Source of the DNA: Bacillus sp. REN3
GTDB lineage: Bacteria > Bacillota > Bacilli > Bacillales > Cytobacillaceae
NCBI RefSeq assembly: GCF_017912555.1
Contig: NZ_JAERSD010000006.1
Span: forward strand, 62,001 to 126,000
Reading direction: 5' to 3'
Length of the DNA stretch: 64,000 nt
The first letter of the stretch is position 1. The number at the start of each line of letters is the position of its first letter. Made by a program: the position numbers and the translations under genes. The notes beneath the pieces are model-generated. The model was given only the letters and a program-made list of their open reading frames with translations, was not told where the DNA came from and ran no database searches. Of this stretch, positions 1 to 8,016 are shown one piece after another.

Positions 1-302
1 TTGTATCAGGAAAGCCGTTATTCAGCTCTCTTGATAAATATGATGCAGGGTGCGGCTGGCCTAGCTTCACGAAGTCAATTGATGAAGAGGAAATCATTGA
101 AAAGCAGGATTTAAGCCATTTCATGGTCCGAACGGAAGTAAGGAGCAAAACAGCTGATTCACATCTCGGCCATGTATTCGACGACGGACCGGGGGAATCA
201 GGGCTGCGATACTGCATCAATTCCGCAGCACTAAGGTTCATACCGAAGGAAAAGTTATCCGAAGAAGGATATGGACAATATCTAAAGTTTTTCGAGGATT
301 AA
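1..302 (+). CDS. msrB: Peptide-methionine (R)-S-oxide reductase, C-terminal part (5' truncated by window)
   Basis: The reading frame is open from base 3 to TAA at 300-302 and gives about 99 residues of a MsrB domain, the thioredoxin-dependent enzyme that reduces methionine-R-sulfoxide in damaged proteins. The conserved core DAGCGWPSF is present; its Cys is the usual recycling cysteine. The catalytic cysteine lies in GLRYCINS, and [11 protein letters not shown] precedes it. The start is outside the window, so it cannot be said whether this is a stand-alone MsrB or the C-terminal half of an MsrA-MsrB fusion. The next gene begins only 30 bp downstream in the same direction, so they may be cotranscribed. 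Confidence 0.93.
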   Translation, partial: VSGKPLFSSLDKYDAGCGWPSFTKSIDEEEIIEKQDLSHFMVRTEVRSKTADSHLGHVFDDGPGESGLRYCINSAALRFIPKEKLSEEGYGQYLKFFED

Positions 303-332
303 TTCCTAGTAAATAAAGAAAGGATGATAGAA

Positions 333-833
333 ATGTTCAAGAAATTATTTGGGAAAAAAGAAGAACCAGTCAAGAATGTAAAAATGCTCTCTCCGATAAC
401 AGGTAACGCTGTTTCTCTGGATCAAGTACCTGACCCTGTATTTTCTGAAAAAATGATGGGTGACGGTATTGCCATCGAGCCCTCTGAGGGAGTAGTCGTT
501 TCCCCGGTCGATGGTGAAATTTTGCAGGTATTCCCTACAAAACATGCTGTTGGGATCAAAGCCAAGAATGGCGCGGAAATTTTGATTCATATTGGTCTTG
601 AGACAGTGTCCCTGAAAGGTGAGGGGTTTGAGACCCACGTAAAACAAGGGGATACTGTTTCAGCAGGGGACAAGCTGGTGACATTCGATTTGAATGTCAT
701 CGGTGAAAAGGCGAAGAGCACGATTACACCAGTGATCATTACAAATACGGATCAGGCTGCTTCACTTGAAAAGTTAGCTGAAGGAAGAGTTGAAGCAGGA
801 AAGACACCTTTGCTGGAAGTAATCTTTGATTGA
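333..833 (+). CDS. ypqE: PTS glucose-type EIIA protein (YpqE/Crr-like)
   Basis: A free-standing EIIA-Glc domain of 166 residues. In the phosphotransferase system this domain takes phosphate from HPr and passes it to EIIB. The phospho-acceptor is His86 in ILIHIGLET, with the partner His71 in TKHAVGIK, both as the family requires. I chose ATG 333 over ATG 324 because the AAGAAAGG ribosome site lies directly against 324 but about 9 nt from 333, and the protein then starts MFKKLFGKK as relatives do. No EIIB or EIIC is encoded nearby, so it probably serves other PTS permeases or a regulatory role. The msrB-ypqE neighbourhood resembles the B. subtilis arrangement. Confidence 0.9.
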   Translation: MFKKLFGKKEEPVKNVKMLSPITGNAVSLDQVPDPVFSEKMMGDGIAIEPSEGVVVSPVDGEILQVFPTKHAVGIKAKNGAEILIHIGLETVSLKGEGFETHVKQGDTVSAGDKLVTFDLNVIGEKAKSTITPVIITNTDQAASLEKLAEGRVEAGKTPLLEVIFD

Positions 834-848
834 TCTTGATTATATTGC

Positions 849-882
849 AAACAGCCGCTGTGAGTCAGCGGCTGTTTCCGTT
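849..882. terminator. Rho-independent terminator after the EIIA gene (shared, convergent)
   Basis: A 12-bp perfect stem (AAACAGCCGCTG, loop of 5, CAGCGGCTGTTT) lies between two convergent genes. It overlaps the last bases of the minus-strand gene and can serve both strands. Confidence 0.8.
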
Positions 883-1467
883 GATATAGGTATTTTTCTT
901 TGTTGCCATGCCGCCAGATAGGATGAACTTCATTGCATCCTCAGCTTTGACATCGATCATCTCCACTTGTTCTTTTGGGATCAAAAAAGTAAAGCCGGCC
1001 ACCTGGAAGGTTTGCGGGATATAGACAGCGATATGGTGTGTCAATGGCTCATAAAAGGACTCCAGGCTTTCAGAGGTTATGAAACCGAGGCTCTTCATGT
1101 TGGTGCCTGGAATCGTAACAAGGGCTACCTTCGAGAAGGATTTCTTTTCTCCAAGAAAAGAATGAACCGTGTCTTTGATGACTGAATAAATCGTCTTGAC
1201 AAATGGGATTTTTTCGAGAAAACGATCAACCAGCCTGATCAGGCTCCCTATAATGAACCGTGTAGAAAGCCAGCCAAGAACGGTTATTAGGACTAATGTG
1301 GCAGCAAGTCCAATACCCGGAATATAACTTTCCTTTAGATGTGGCTTTAGGACATTGCCAAGCAAGCTATCCAAAAAAATAAACGTTTTATAGATGACAA
1401 AGATGACAAGGATAATCGGGACAATCGTAAGTACCCCATTAACGAAATTTTTCAATAGGCTCTTCAT
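865..1467 (-). CDS. DUF502 family membrane protein
   Basis: A 200-residue protein with two N-terminal membrane helices (about residues 10-32 and 50-72) and a soluble C-terminal domain with the DUF502 features KIPFVKTIYSVIKD and VALVTIPGTNMKSLGF. The family is widespread in bacteria and its biochemical role is not established. The gene stands alone on the minus strand, converging on the EIIA gene across a shared terminator. The ATG start has a plausible AGGAGTTACC ribosome site. The family assignment is firm, the function is unknown. Confidence 0.85.
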   Translation of the reverse strand: MKSLLKNFVNGVLTIVPIILVIFVIYKTFIFLDSLLGNVLKPHLKESYIPGIGLAATLVLITVLGWLSTRFIIGSLIRLVDRFLEKIPFVKTIYSVIKDTVHSFLGEKKSFSKVALVTIPGTNMKSLGFITSESLESFYEPLTHHIAVYIPQTFQVAGFTFLIPKEQVEMIDVKAEDAMKFILSGGMATKKNTYINGNSR

Positions 1468-1550
1468 TGGTAACTCCTATTCTTAATGTTATGGGAGTAA
1501 CATACACTGTTTTAACCCGGATATCAATAAAATTTTATGATTGCAAGCCT

Positions 1551-2639
1551 TTAACTGTCCTCAGCAACAATAATCGAGGAGATTTGAATCGTTGATCGCT
1601 GTGATACATTTCTCGCTGACACTTCCTTGATTGTTTCGAATCTGACGGTATGCCGGGTGTCTTCAAGGCCGCTTGTGATATACAGATACCTTTCCCGTTC
1701 GAATGGCCACCAGGTAGATACGGACCTTACATATTCGCCATCTATGTATACATTCATCATTCCGCCTTCTTCACTCCTGATCGTTTTGATCCCCAGAAGG
1801 GGGCCGGAAAATTCGAACTCCAGAATTTCCCCGGGCCGGTCGCTTATATAAATCCCTCTCTTCAGCTGGAAGCCTTCTGTTCTCGAAGGCTTACCTTTGT
1901 CAGTAAGAAGAAAAGATTGATTTTTGAATAACGGTTTTGGAAACTGGGCGATTCTTGATCGTTTTTCAATATTCTTTTTCAACATTTCAAAAATGGAATA
2001 TGCATACAATTGATACCCGTTGCCGTTTGGATGGACCATGTCGGAAGTCAGCTGCTCGGTCAACATGCCAGATTCCTTGAATGGGATTCTCATATCCAAA
2101 TATTTTGCCCCATAATGGATCGAAAGTCTTTTAATTGAGTCAGCATAGGGTTCTTGCCTCAGGGGGCTTTCAATAATGGTCACAAGTTCAGCGTCAGGGT
2201 GCAGCTCTTTTGCATTCCTGATCAGTTTTTCATAAAAAAAAGCAAACTTCTCGGGATCCATATATTTCCTGTCATTTTCCCCGAAAACGATGAAAATCAA
2301 ATCCATACTCCGAGTCATATGTGTATGCTGTAATTTGTATATTCCTTCGAATGCTGTCGCCCCACTTTGAACAATCGACTGCCTTCTCCCATTTGAACGA
2401 TATTCTTCTTCAATGATGGCTTCCAGCTGATTGAACCAGCGCATTTCTTTTTCCTCAGCACCTGAACCTCTGCCAATACTATCACCGATGATTAAATAAT
2501 TGTAGGAATCACCTTCAGCAATCTTTTCATAAATATTCAAATTTTTTGAGTCAAAATGCTTGGCTTGATAGATGAGTATAAAGATGATCGCAGTGCCTGC
2601 AAGGATGAAAAACATCTTCCATTTTGTAAACAAAGCCAT
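1551..2639 (-). CDS. Membrane-anchored SGNH/GDSL-type hydrolase
   Basis: A 362-residue protein with one N-terminal membrane segment (about residues 8-26) followed by an SGNH hydrolase fold. Block I is IIGDSIGRGSG with the nucleophilic Ser, block III is FGENDR, and block V is DMVHPNGNGY with the Asp-His pair. A beta-rich C-terminal portion of about 130 residues follows and may bind carbohydrate. Such proteins act outside the membrane as esterases or deacetylases on envelope sugars or lipids; the real substrate cannot be read from the sequence. The ATG is followed upstream by a GGAGGAATTC ribosome site on the minus strand. It appears to be a single-gene unit. Confidence 0.82.
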   Translation of the reverse strand: MALFTKWKMFFILAGTAIIFILIYQAKHFDSKNLNIYEKIAEGDSYNYLIIGDSIGRGSGAEEKEMRWFNQLEAIIEEEYRSNGRRQSIVQSGATAFEGIYKLQHTHMTRSMDLIFIVFGENDRKYMDPEKFAFFYEKLIRNAKELHPDAELVTIIESPLRQEPYADSIKRLSIHYGAKYLDMRIPFKESGMLTEQLTSDMVHPNGNGYQLYAYSIFEMLKKNIEKRSRIAQFPKPLFKNQSFLLTDKGKPSRTEGFQLKRGIYISDRPGEILEFEFSGPLLGIKTIRSEEGGMMNVYIDGEYVRSVSTWWPFERERYLYITSGLEDTRHTVRFETIKEVSARNVSQRSTIQISSIIVAEDS

Positions 2640-3091
2640 TGATTGAATTCCTCCATACGTTTTGGAAACAGAATATATTTACCCTAAAATCAAGAATAAA
2701 CGCGTCCTTTCTACTATTTTGCCATATTTTGAAAGATTTTGCTTTCTACTTCAATGGTTTTCTTATCTGGTAATAAAAATTTCAAAGGATAAACTTTGAA
2801 TATGATCTGGGGATAGTGTTCAAGGGAGTGCAGTAAACGGTTGGTTGAGACCCCACATTGATCGAGGCTTTGGAACAACCATGAAGAAAAGTTTTCAGGT
2901 TGCAGACAGTCAAATACCTAAACATTCCGCCACATTGCTGGTGCCAATGTTTTGTCTGTAAGATCGTGGAACCACATTAACATAATGAACTGCAGATTCC
3001 AATTCAAACTAGGCTAAAGCACAAACGGGTCAAGTACCCATTTCATAACTTAAAGGGAAAGGAATTCAAAAATAAATGAGGAGTGGATTGA
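2640..3091. other. Intergenic region with a sigma-K-like promoter
   Basis: About 450 bases without a convincing gene. Near its right end, CATAACTTA at 3044-3052 fits the sigma-K -10 pattern CATAnnnTA, and an AC dinucleotide 17 nt upstream (at 3025-3026) fits the minimal sigma-K -35. This would place late mother-cell expression on the small gene that begins at 3092. The rest shows nothing recognisable. Confidence 0.35.
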
Positions 3092-3355
3092 ATGTACCGT
3101 TACGATAATGCCCCTTTACCAGTTCAAGGAGTCCAAAGCATGCCGGTGGAAGGCACTTTCTGTCCGGTAAGCTGCGGTATGCCTTATGGTGGCTACCCAT
3201 ATCCTGGGGTTGCTGGTCTAGGCTGCGGATATGGCGGATACCCTTATGCAGGGGTTGCAGGTTACGGATGCGGATATGGAGGCTCATTTGCCTTGATAGT
3301 CGTACTGTTCATTTTGCTGATTATCATTGGCGCCTGCTGCGGAGGTTTCTGCTGA
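3092..3355 (+). CDS. YjcZ-like sporulation-associated small protein with Gly/Tyr repeats
   Basis: An 87-residue protein. The C-terminus, [19 protein letters not shown], is the hydrophobic hallmark of the YjcZ family of very small Bacillus proteins linked to sporulation. The middle carries two near-identical copies of a GGYPYxGVAGxGCGY unit rich in Gly, Tyr and Cys, as seen in spore coat proteins. ATG 3092 follows a GAGGAGTGGATTG ribosome site, a sigma-K-like promoter lies about 40 bp upstream and a terminator follows. I infer a spore coat or mother-cell membrane role; the molecular function is unknown. Confidence 0.7.
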   Translation: MYRYDNAPLPVQGVQSMPVEGTFCPVSCGMPYGGYPYPGVAGLGCGYGGYPYAGVAGYGCGYGGSFALIVVLFILLIIIGACCGGFC

Positions 3356-3388
3356 CAAGTGGAAAGCTGGAATAAAAGTAAATTAAAT

Positions 3389-3416
3389 GGTGCCGGCTGC
3401 TGCCGGTACCCTTTTT
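3389..3416 (+). terminator. Terminator after the YjcZ-like gene
   Basis: Stem GGTGCCGGC / GCCGGTACC with a TGCT loop and one wobble pair, followed by CTTTTTG. Confidence 0.75.
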
Positions 3417-3488
3417 GTTGCTTAGGAAATGATAAAATTTCTCGATTTGTGGATAAAATGTTTGTATAAACTTTGAAGAGAAATGGAA

Positions 3489-3824
3489 ATGACTAATTCT
3501 AGCAGCGGAATAATCAAACGTATATTTAAAGATCATTATGATGGATTTTAGAAGATGCATTCATGATTTTTTCCAGAATCTTTTCGTGAAGATATATAAG
3601 AAACGGTAGAAAAAGCGATAAGGTCGGGTGCTCGTGACTTGAGATATGAGTGTCACGGCAGTGAAGTTTTTATTTGTTTTACATGTAAGAGTCGTTTTTA
3701 CCACAAATGTGGAAAGAAATATACGGATGATTGGTCAGAAAAGCAACAGGAAATGATTTTTAATGTCCCCCATCGTCACATGGTTTTTACAATTCCTAGG
3801 GAATCAAGAAAGGTATTATTTTAA
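3489..3824 (+). pseudogene. Decayed IS91/IS1294-type transposase, N-terminal remnant
   Basis: Reading across three frames reconstructs the N-terminus of an IS91-group (IS1294-like) transposase: ATG 3489 opens ...IFKDHYDGF, a stop at 3549 forces a frame change, ...FFQNLFVKIYK follows, and a second change near 3597-3603 leads into the zinc-binding part (RYECHG, CFTCKSRFYHKCGKKYTD) and VPHRHMVFTIP. The stop at 3824 comes at about residue 110, whereas such transposases usually have 350-400 residues, so the catalytic domain is missing. One zinc ligand also appears lost (FYHKC where relatives have FCHKC-like spacing). It is a dead insertion element; no terminal sequences could be defined. Confidence 0.75.
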
Positions 3825-3834
3825 TGATTGGAAA

Positions 3835-3862
3835 GGCTGAAAGTGAATCAGCCGAGGTTTTT
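3835..3862 (+). terminator. Hairpin with T tract after the transposase remnant
   Basis: Stem GGCTGA / TCAGCC with a 7-nt loop followed by GAGGTTTTTT. It fits a weak intrinsic terminator. Confidence 0.5.
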
Positions 3863-3910
3863 TATGATTGGATTTAAAGGAGATGGCTGCAATTTTCCAT
3901 CCAAAAACGA

Positions 3911-4036
3911 TAATCTCCTGATCTTATGCCGTAATCTCCCAATCTGAGCTCATAATCTCCCGATGGCATCCCTTAATCTCCCGATTGAGAACGATAATCT
4001 CCTAATCAGCACAAATAATCTCCCGTTTCCTCAATT
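3911..4036. repeat. Six tandem 21-bp repeats
   Basis: The octamer TAATCTCC starts at 3911, 3932, 3953, 3974, 3995 and 4016, an exact 21-base period. The next four bases are mostly CGAT/TGAT/CAAT, and the remaining nine bases of each unit vary. Because 21 is seven codons, the minus strand reads as IGRLxxx heptads in one frame, broken by one stop and with no convincing start. The array lies beside the transposase remnant in a gene-free stretch. The role is unknown. Confidence 0.85.
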
Positions 4037-4050
4037 TTTTACAAAAGAGA

Positions 4051-4071
4051 GCCGGCATAAAGAATGCCGGC
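4051..4071. terminator. GC-rich hairpin next to the repeat array
   Basis: Perfect 8-bp stem GCCGGCAT / ATGCCGGC with a 5-nt loop. It lacks a T tract on the plus strand; on the minus strand it is followed by TCTCTTTTG, so it would work better in that direction, although no gene reads that way here. Confidence 0.4.
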
Positions 4072-4179
4072 CCCACACATTTCCATAGAGGATCTCGATT
4101 ATTCTTGAACAAGGTTATTCTCGCTGTGCGTTTTTCTCTGATAGAATGAAACTATCGAAATTGGAGAGGCGGGGAGAAT

Positions 4180-5160
4180 ATGTTTGCAACAAAATTGGCG
4201 CCAGGGGATGAAATCCGAGTGATTGCCCCTTCCACCAGTATGGTAATATTGAAGGACGCGCAAATTGAACTGGCAGTCCAAAGGCTGACCAATCTTGGTT
4301 TTAAGGTGACATTCGGAAACAATGCGGTTGCGCATGATGAATTTTTCAGCTCATCAATCGATGAGAGGATCGAAGATTTGCACAACGCCTTCGCCGATTC
4401 GAATGTAAAAGGAATCCTGAGTGCGATTGGCGGCTATAATTCAAACCAGCTGTTAAAATACATAGACTATGACTTGATTTCCTCAAACCCAAAAGTGTTT
4501 TGCGGGTACAGTGATATAACGGCCATTCAACTGGCTATCTATCAAAAAACGGGTCTGGTCACGTATTCAGGCCCCCACTTTTCAAGCTTTGGCATGAAAC
4601 ATGGTCTTGATTATACGATGGAGTCATTCCTGGATGCAGTCACCAATGATGCTCCATATGAAATCAATCCATCAGCTGCCTGGTCGGATGACGCGTGGTA
4701 CCTTGACCAGGAAAATAGGACATTCCATGATCAATCCGGCTATCTGATCCTGCAAGAGGGGACTGCTGAAGGAAAAATAATCGGCGGAAATCTTTGCACA
4801 ATGAACTTGCTCCAGGGAACCCAATATATGCCATCTTTGAAGGATGCGATATTGGTGATCGAGGATGATGAGGAGAGCCATTCACGGAGTTTTGACCGCG
4901 ATTTGCAGTCCCTGCTCCATCTCCCGGATTCCGGGGGCATCAAAGCGTTATTGATCGGCAGATTCCAGGAAAGGTCGAATATTACCGAAGAAGCCCTTAA
5001 GAAAATCATTTTTGCCAAGGAAGAACTTAAAGGGATCCCGATTATAGCGAATATCAATTTTGGGCATGTCCAGCCTTTCGCAACTGTCCCAATCGGGTCA
5101 AGGGCAACCGTGAGAGCGAATAGGGGAGAAACTGAAATCGTTATCGAGCAAAAGGAATAG
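4180..5160 (+). CDS. LD-carboxypeptidase / MccF-like serine peptidase (S66 family)
   Basis: A 326-residue S66 peptidase. The nucleophile is Ser111 in CGYSDIT; the other triad members are expected at the Glu in LVIEDDEES and the His in INFGHVQPFATVPIG, which are both present. The family includes murein tetrapeptide LD-carboxypeptidases, which trim the terminal D-Ala of wall peptides, and MccF enzymes, which cleave microcin C-type adducts. The EDDEES loop and length are closer to the MccF-like branch, but this is not decisive. ATG 4180 follows GGAGAGGCGGGGAG, and a terminator follows the stop. It appears monocistronic. Confidence 0.85.
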   Translation: MFATKLAPGDEIRVIAPSTSMVILKDAQIELAVQRLTNLGFKVTFGNNAVAHDEFFSSSIDERIEDLHNAFADSNVKGILSAIGGYNSNQLLKYIDYDLISSNPKVFCGYSDITAIQLAIYQKTGLVTYSGPHFSSFGMKHGLDYTMESFLDAVTNDAPYEINPSAAWSDDAWYLDQENRTFHDQSGYLILQEGTAEGKIIGGNLCTMNLLQGTQYMPSLKDAILVIEDDEESHSRSFDRDLQSLLHLPDSGGIKALLIGRFQERSNITEEALKKIIFAKEELKGIPIIANINFGHVQPFATVPIGSRATVRANRGETEIVIEQKE

Positions 5161-5173
5161 TTTCACTTATTTG

Positions 5174-5203
5174 AAAAGACACTTTTTTGGGTGTCTTTTT
5201 TCT
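5174..5203 (+). terminator. Terminator after the LD-carboxypeptidase gene
   Basis: Stem AAAAGACAC / GTGTCTTTTTT followed by more T residues. Confidence 0.8.
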
Positions 5204-5240
5204 TTTTTAATTTCTTTAAGAAAGATTTGTCCATCCATTT

Positions 5241-5248
5241 CATACAAT
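5241..5248 (+). promoter_or_regulatory. Sigma-E-like -10 element of the beta-lysine catabolic operon
   Basis: CATACAAT matches the mother-cell sigma-E -10 consensus CATACAnT exactly and lies about 50 bp before the aminotransferase start at 5299. The -35 region upstream (around 5220-5226) is only a poor match. The homologous B. subtilis yodT-kamA genes are reported to be sigma-E dependent, which agrees. Confidence 0.55.
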
Positions 5249-5298
5249 TTACAGAAAGTCCAAACATTTTTTCTAAAGCAATGGAATGGAGTGAAAAT

Positions 5299-6657
5299 AT
5301 GAAGCCGTCCTACTTGATCAAGCCTGCTTTAGATGAAACCTACCCTGAAGTAGACTATGGCAAGGGAAGCTATCTCTTTGACAAGGAAGGAAAGGAGTAC
5401 CTTGATGCTTCATCGGGTGCTGTGACAGCGAACATCGGGCATGGGGCTTTAGAAATCATCAATGCGATGCATGAACAAGCGCAAAAGGTTTCGTTCGTTT
5501 ACAGGTCGCAATTCACTAGCGATTCGGCCGAGCAACTGGCCCGGAAAATCGCCAGTCTCCTTCCAGGGGATCTGAATTGGAGCTTCTTCGTGAACAGCGG
5601 GTCAGAGGCAACTGAAACAGCGCTCAAAATAGCCATCCAGTACTGGCAGGAAAAAGGAATCAATTCAAAAACAAAAATCCTTTCAAGATGGATCAGCTAT
5701 CACGGAATCACTTTAGGGGCGCTTTCGATGTCAGGACATCCAGGAAGAAGAGCAAGATTTGTCCCGCTGCTCGAAGAGTTTCCTGTGATTTCTCCCCCAT
5801 ACTGTTATCGCTGCCCATACAACAGTTCCCCTTCTGATTGTGGGTTCTTATGTGCATGGGAACTTGAACAAGCCATTAAAAGAATTGGCGCTGACCACAT
5901 TGCTGCCTTCATAGCCGAACCGGTAATCGGTGCTGCGGGAGCTGCCATTGCACCGCCAGATGGTTACTATAAAACAATCAAGGAGATTTGCGAAGAATAT
6001 GACATTCTCTTTATCGCGGATGAAGTGATGACCGGATTTGGGCGGACCGGAAAGATGCTTGCCTGTGAACACTATGAAGTGATTCCGGATATTGTTGCGC
6101 TTGGCAAGGGGATGGGGGCCGGATATGCGCCAATTGCGGCAGCTGTTGCCAGCGACAGAATCATTGAAACGATCCGCAATGGCTCGAAAATTATCATGAG
6201 CGGCCATACCTTAAGTGCAAATCCTCAATCCTGCTCGGCCTCGCTCGCTGTCCTTGAATTTATTGAAAAAAGACAGTTGCTTCAGGAAGTAGACACAAAA
6301 GCACTTTACCTAAAGGATAAGCTCGAGAAACTGAAGTCAAAATTTCCTTTCATTGGGGAGATTCGAGGGAAAGGGTTGCTGATTGGTATGGAGTTTGTCA
6401 AGCACCCTGGGACAAAGCAGGCCTTTGGACGGAATGTTAAATTGACGGACAGGCTTGTCAAAATAGGGAGGGAAAAAGGAATCCTCCTTTATCCTGCCGG
6501 CGCAGGGCTGGATGGGACATCGGGCGATGCAATCATCATAGCGCCACCCCTGACCATTTCAATGAAGGAAATCGATGATTTGGCTTGCCGCCTTAAGGAT
6601 GTCTTTTCAGAGGCATACAAAACGCTTGGAATGGCTTTAGGGAAAGAGGGTGAATGA
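5299..6657 (+). CDS. yodT: Class III aminotransferase of the beta-lysine pathway (YodT-like)
   Basis: A 452-residue fold-type I, class III PLP aminotransferase. The PLP lysine is Lys270 in ALGKGMGAGYAP, the Asp motif is IADEVMTGFGRTG, and VNSGSEATETALK binds the cofactor phosphate. The gene opens the cluster. By position and homology to YodT it probably removes the 3-amino group of N6-acetyl-beta-lysine to give 3-oxo-6-acetamidohexanoate. That substrate is inferred, not shown. The open frame extends upstream to 5191, but ATG 5299 has the only good ribosome site (GGAATGGAGTG) and lies after the sigma-E-like promoter. The four cysteines at about residues 166-190 (CYRCPYN...CGFLC) could bind a metal. 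Confidence 0.85.
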   Translation: MKPSYLIKPALDETYPEVDYGKGSYLFDKEGKEYLDASSGAVTANIGHGALEIINAMHEQAQKVSFVYRSQFTSDSAEQLARKIASLLPGDLNWSFFVNSGSEATETALKIAIQYWQEKGINSKTKILSRWISYHGITLGALSMSGHPGRRARFVPLLEEFPVISPPYCYRCPYNSSPSDCGFLCAWELEQAIKRIGADHIAAFIAEPVIGAAGAAIAPPDGYYKTIKEICEEYDILFIADEVMTGFGRTGKMLACEHYEVIPDIVALGKGMGAGYAPIAAAVASDRIIETIRNGSKIIMSGHTLSANPQSCSASLAVLEFIEKRQLLQEVDTKALYLKDKLEKLKSKFPFIGEIRGKGLLIGMEFVKHPGTKQAFGRNVKLTDRLVKIGREKGILLYPAGAGLDGTSGDAIIIAPPLTISMKEIDDLACRLKDVFSEAYKTLGMALGKEGE

Positions 6658-6658
6658 T

Positions 6659-7351
6659 GTGGGCAATCCGTTCGGGAAAGTTGCCGGACTAGAAGAGGCG
6701 CTTGAGCGGTTTTATGATGGCATGACCCTTATGTTCGGAGGGTTTGGAGGAGTGGGCTCCCCGCCATCACTCATTGAGGGCATACTGGCTAAAAACATAA
6801 GAAATATGACTCTTATCGGAAATGATACTGGTTTTCCTGAAATCGGGATTGGAAAACTCGTCAGCAGGGGAAGAGCAAAAAAAGTAATCGCCTCACATAT
6901 TGGCTCTAATCCGGTCGCCGGGGACTTGATGACACTAGGGAAACTTGAAGTGGAATTTTCGCCTCAGGGGACATTGACGGAAAGAATCCGGGCAGGCGGG
7001 ATGGGACTGGGAGGCGTTTTGACGGATGTGGGTGCTGACCATGAACTTGTTTCAAAAGGAAAAGAAAAGCTGAAATTGGACGGCAAAGAATATCTTGTAG
7101 AAACAGCTTTGACTGCAGAGGTTTCGATTGTCCTTGCCAAAAAGGCAGACACTTATGGAAACCTGGTTTTTGATAAAAGTGCCCGGAACACGAATCCACT
7201 GGTGGCGATGGCGGGAACCTACACGATCGCGGAGGCGGAAGAGATTGTTCCGCTTGGCAGCCTGGATCCGGAAGAAATCATTACACCTGGCATATTTGTC
7301 GACATGGTGATTCCTTCTGAGGGGGTGAATTGGAAATGGGCATGGGAGTAG
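6659..7351 (+). CDS. yodS: 3-oxoacid CoA-transferase-like subunit A (YodS)
   Basis: About 230 residues, family I CoA-transferase alpha subunit, with the glycine-rich TLMFGGFGGVGSPPSLIEGI near the N-terminus and EIIPLGS-like IVPLGSLDPEEIITPGIFVD near the end. It pairs with the beta subunit encoded next, whose start overlaps this gene's end. The complex would move CoA onto or off a 3-oxo acid such as 3-oxo-6-acetamidohexanoate. GTG 6659 is preferred because the AAAGAGGG site lies 8 nt before it; GTG 6650, which overlaps the previous gene, is too close to that site but cannot be excluded. Confidence 0.82.
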   Translation: MGNPFGKVAGLEEALERFYDGMTLMFGGFGGVGSPPSLIEGILAKNIRNMTLIGNDTGFPEIGIGKLVSRGRAKKVIASHIGSNPVAGDLMTLGKLEVEFSPQGTLTERIRAGGMGLGGVLTDVGADHELVSKGKEKLKLDGKEYLVETALTAEVSIVLAKKADTYGNLVFDKSARNTNPLVAMAGTYTIAEAEEIVPLGSLDPEEIITPGIFVDMVIPSEGVNWKWAWE

Positions 7352-8001
7352 ACACCAGGAATAGAATGGCCAGACGGGCTGCAGAAGAGATAACAACAGG
7401 TATGGCTGTAAATCTGGGAATCGGGATTCCTTCACTCATCCCGAATCATCTCATGGGCAATATGGAAGTCATGTTCCATGCAGAGAATGGTATTTTAGGC
7501 ATGGGAGCATCACCCTTAAAAGGAATGGAAGATGAAAATCTTTGCAATGCAGGCGGATTTCCAGTCACAGTCTTACCTGGTGCCTCCTACTGCGATAGTT
7601 CGATGGCGTTTGGAATGATCCGCAAAGGGCGGATTGACCTCACTGTTCTTGGGGCGCTGCAGGTGAGCAAGGAAGGGGATCTTGCTAACTGGATCGTGCC
7701 CGGGAAAAAGGTTCCGGGTATAGGGGGAGCGATGGAGCTTGCTCAAAAGGCAAGGAAGGTTATTGTGCTGATGAACCATACGGATAAAGCAGGAAAGCCG
7801 AAGCTTGTCGATAAATGCAGTCTTCCGCTGACGGCAGCAAACTGTGTGGATGTTCTTATTACAGATTTGGCAGTCTTCAAGATTGATAATAGGTCTCTGA
7901 GACTAACTGAGATTTTTGCCCCACACTCCGTTTCCGACATTGTGGGGAGAACAGGGTGTGTCTTTGACATTGCCAGTAACATTCGGGTCATCGAATACTA
8001 A
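7336..8001 (+). CDS. yodR: 3-oxoacid CoA-transferase-like subunit B (YodR)
   Basis: About 221 residues, family I CoA-transferase beta subunit. The catalytic Glu motif appears as FHAENGILGMGASP, where that Glu forms the CoA thioester in this family, and NLGIGIPSLIPNHL and DLTVLGALQVSKEGDLANW are conserved. It overlaps the alpha-subunit gene by 16 nt, so the two are translationally coupled. ATG 7336 was chosen with GAGGGGG 10 nt upstream; TTG 7330 is possible. Together with YodS it is placed between the transaminase and the deacylase, as in B. subtilis. Confidence 0.83.
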   Translation: MGMGVDTRNRMARRAAEEITTGMAVNLGIGIPSLIPNHLMGNMEVMFHAENGILGMGASPLKGMEDENLCNAGGFPVTVLPGASYCDSSMAFGMIRKGRIDLTVLGALQVSKEGDLANWIVPGKKVPGIGGAMELAQKARKVIVLMNHTDKAGKPKLVDKCSLPLTAANCVDVLITDLAVFKIDNRSLRLTEIFAPHSVSDIVGRTGCVFDIASNIRVIEY

Positions 8002-8016
8002 AAGGAGCTGAAAATC

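Noticed and set aside
3911-4036. CRISPR array
   Set aside because: The repeat core is only 8-12 bases with 9-13 variable bases at 21-bp steps, far shorter than CRISPR repeats and spacers, and no cas genes are present.
5191-5298. A 36-codon extension of the YodT-like aminotransferase
   Set aside because: It starts in a terminator stem and covers the sigma-E-like promoter; ATG 5299 has the ribosome site.
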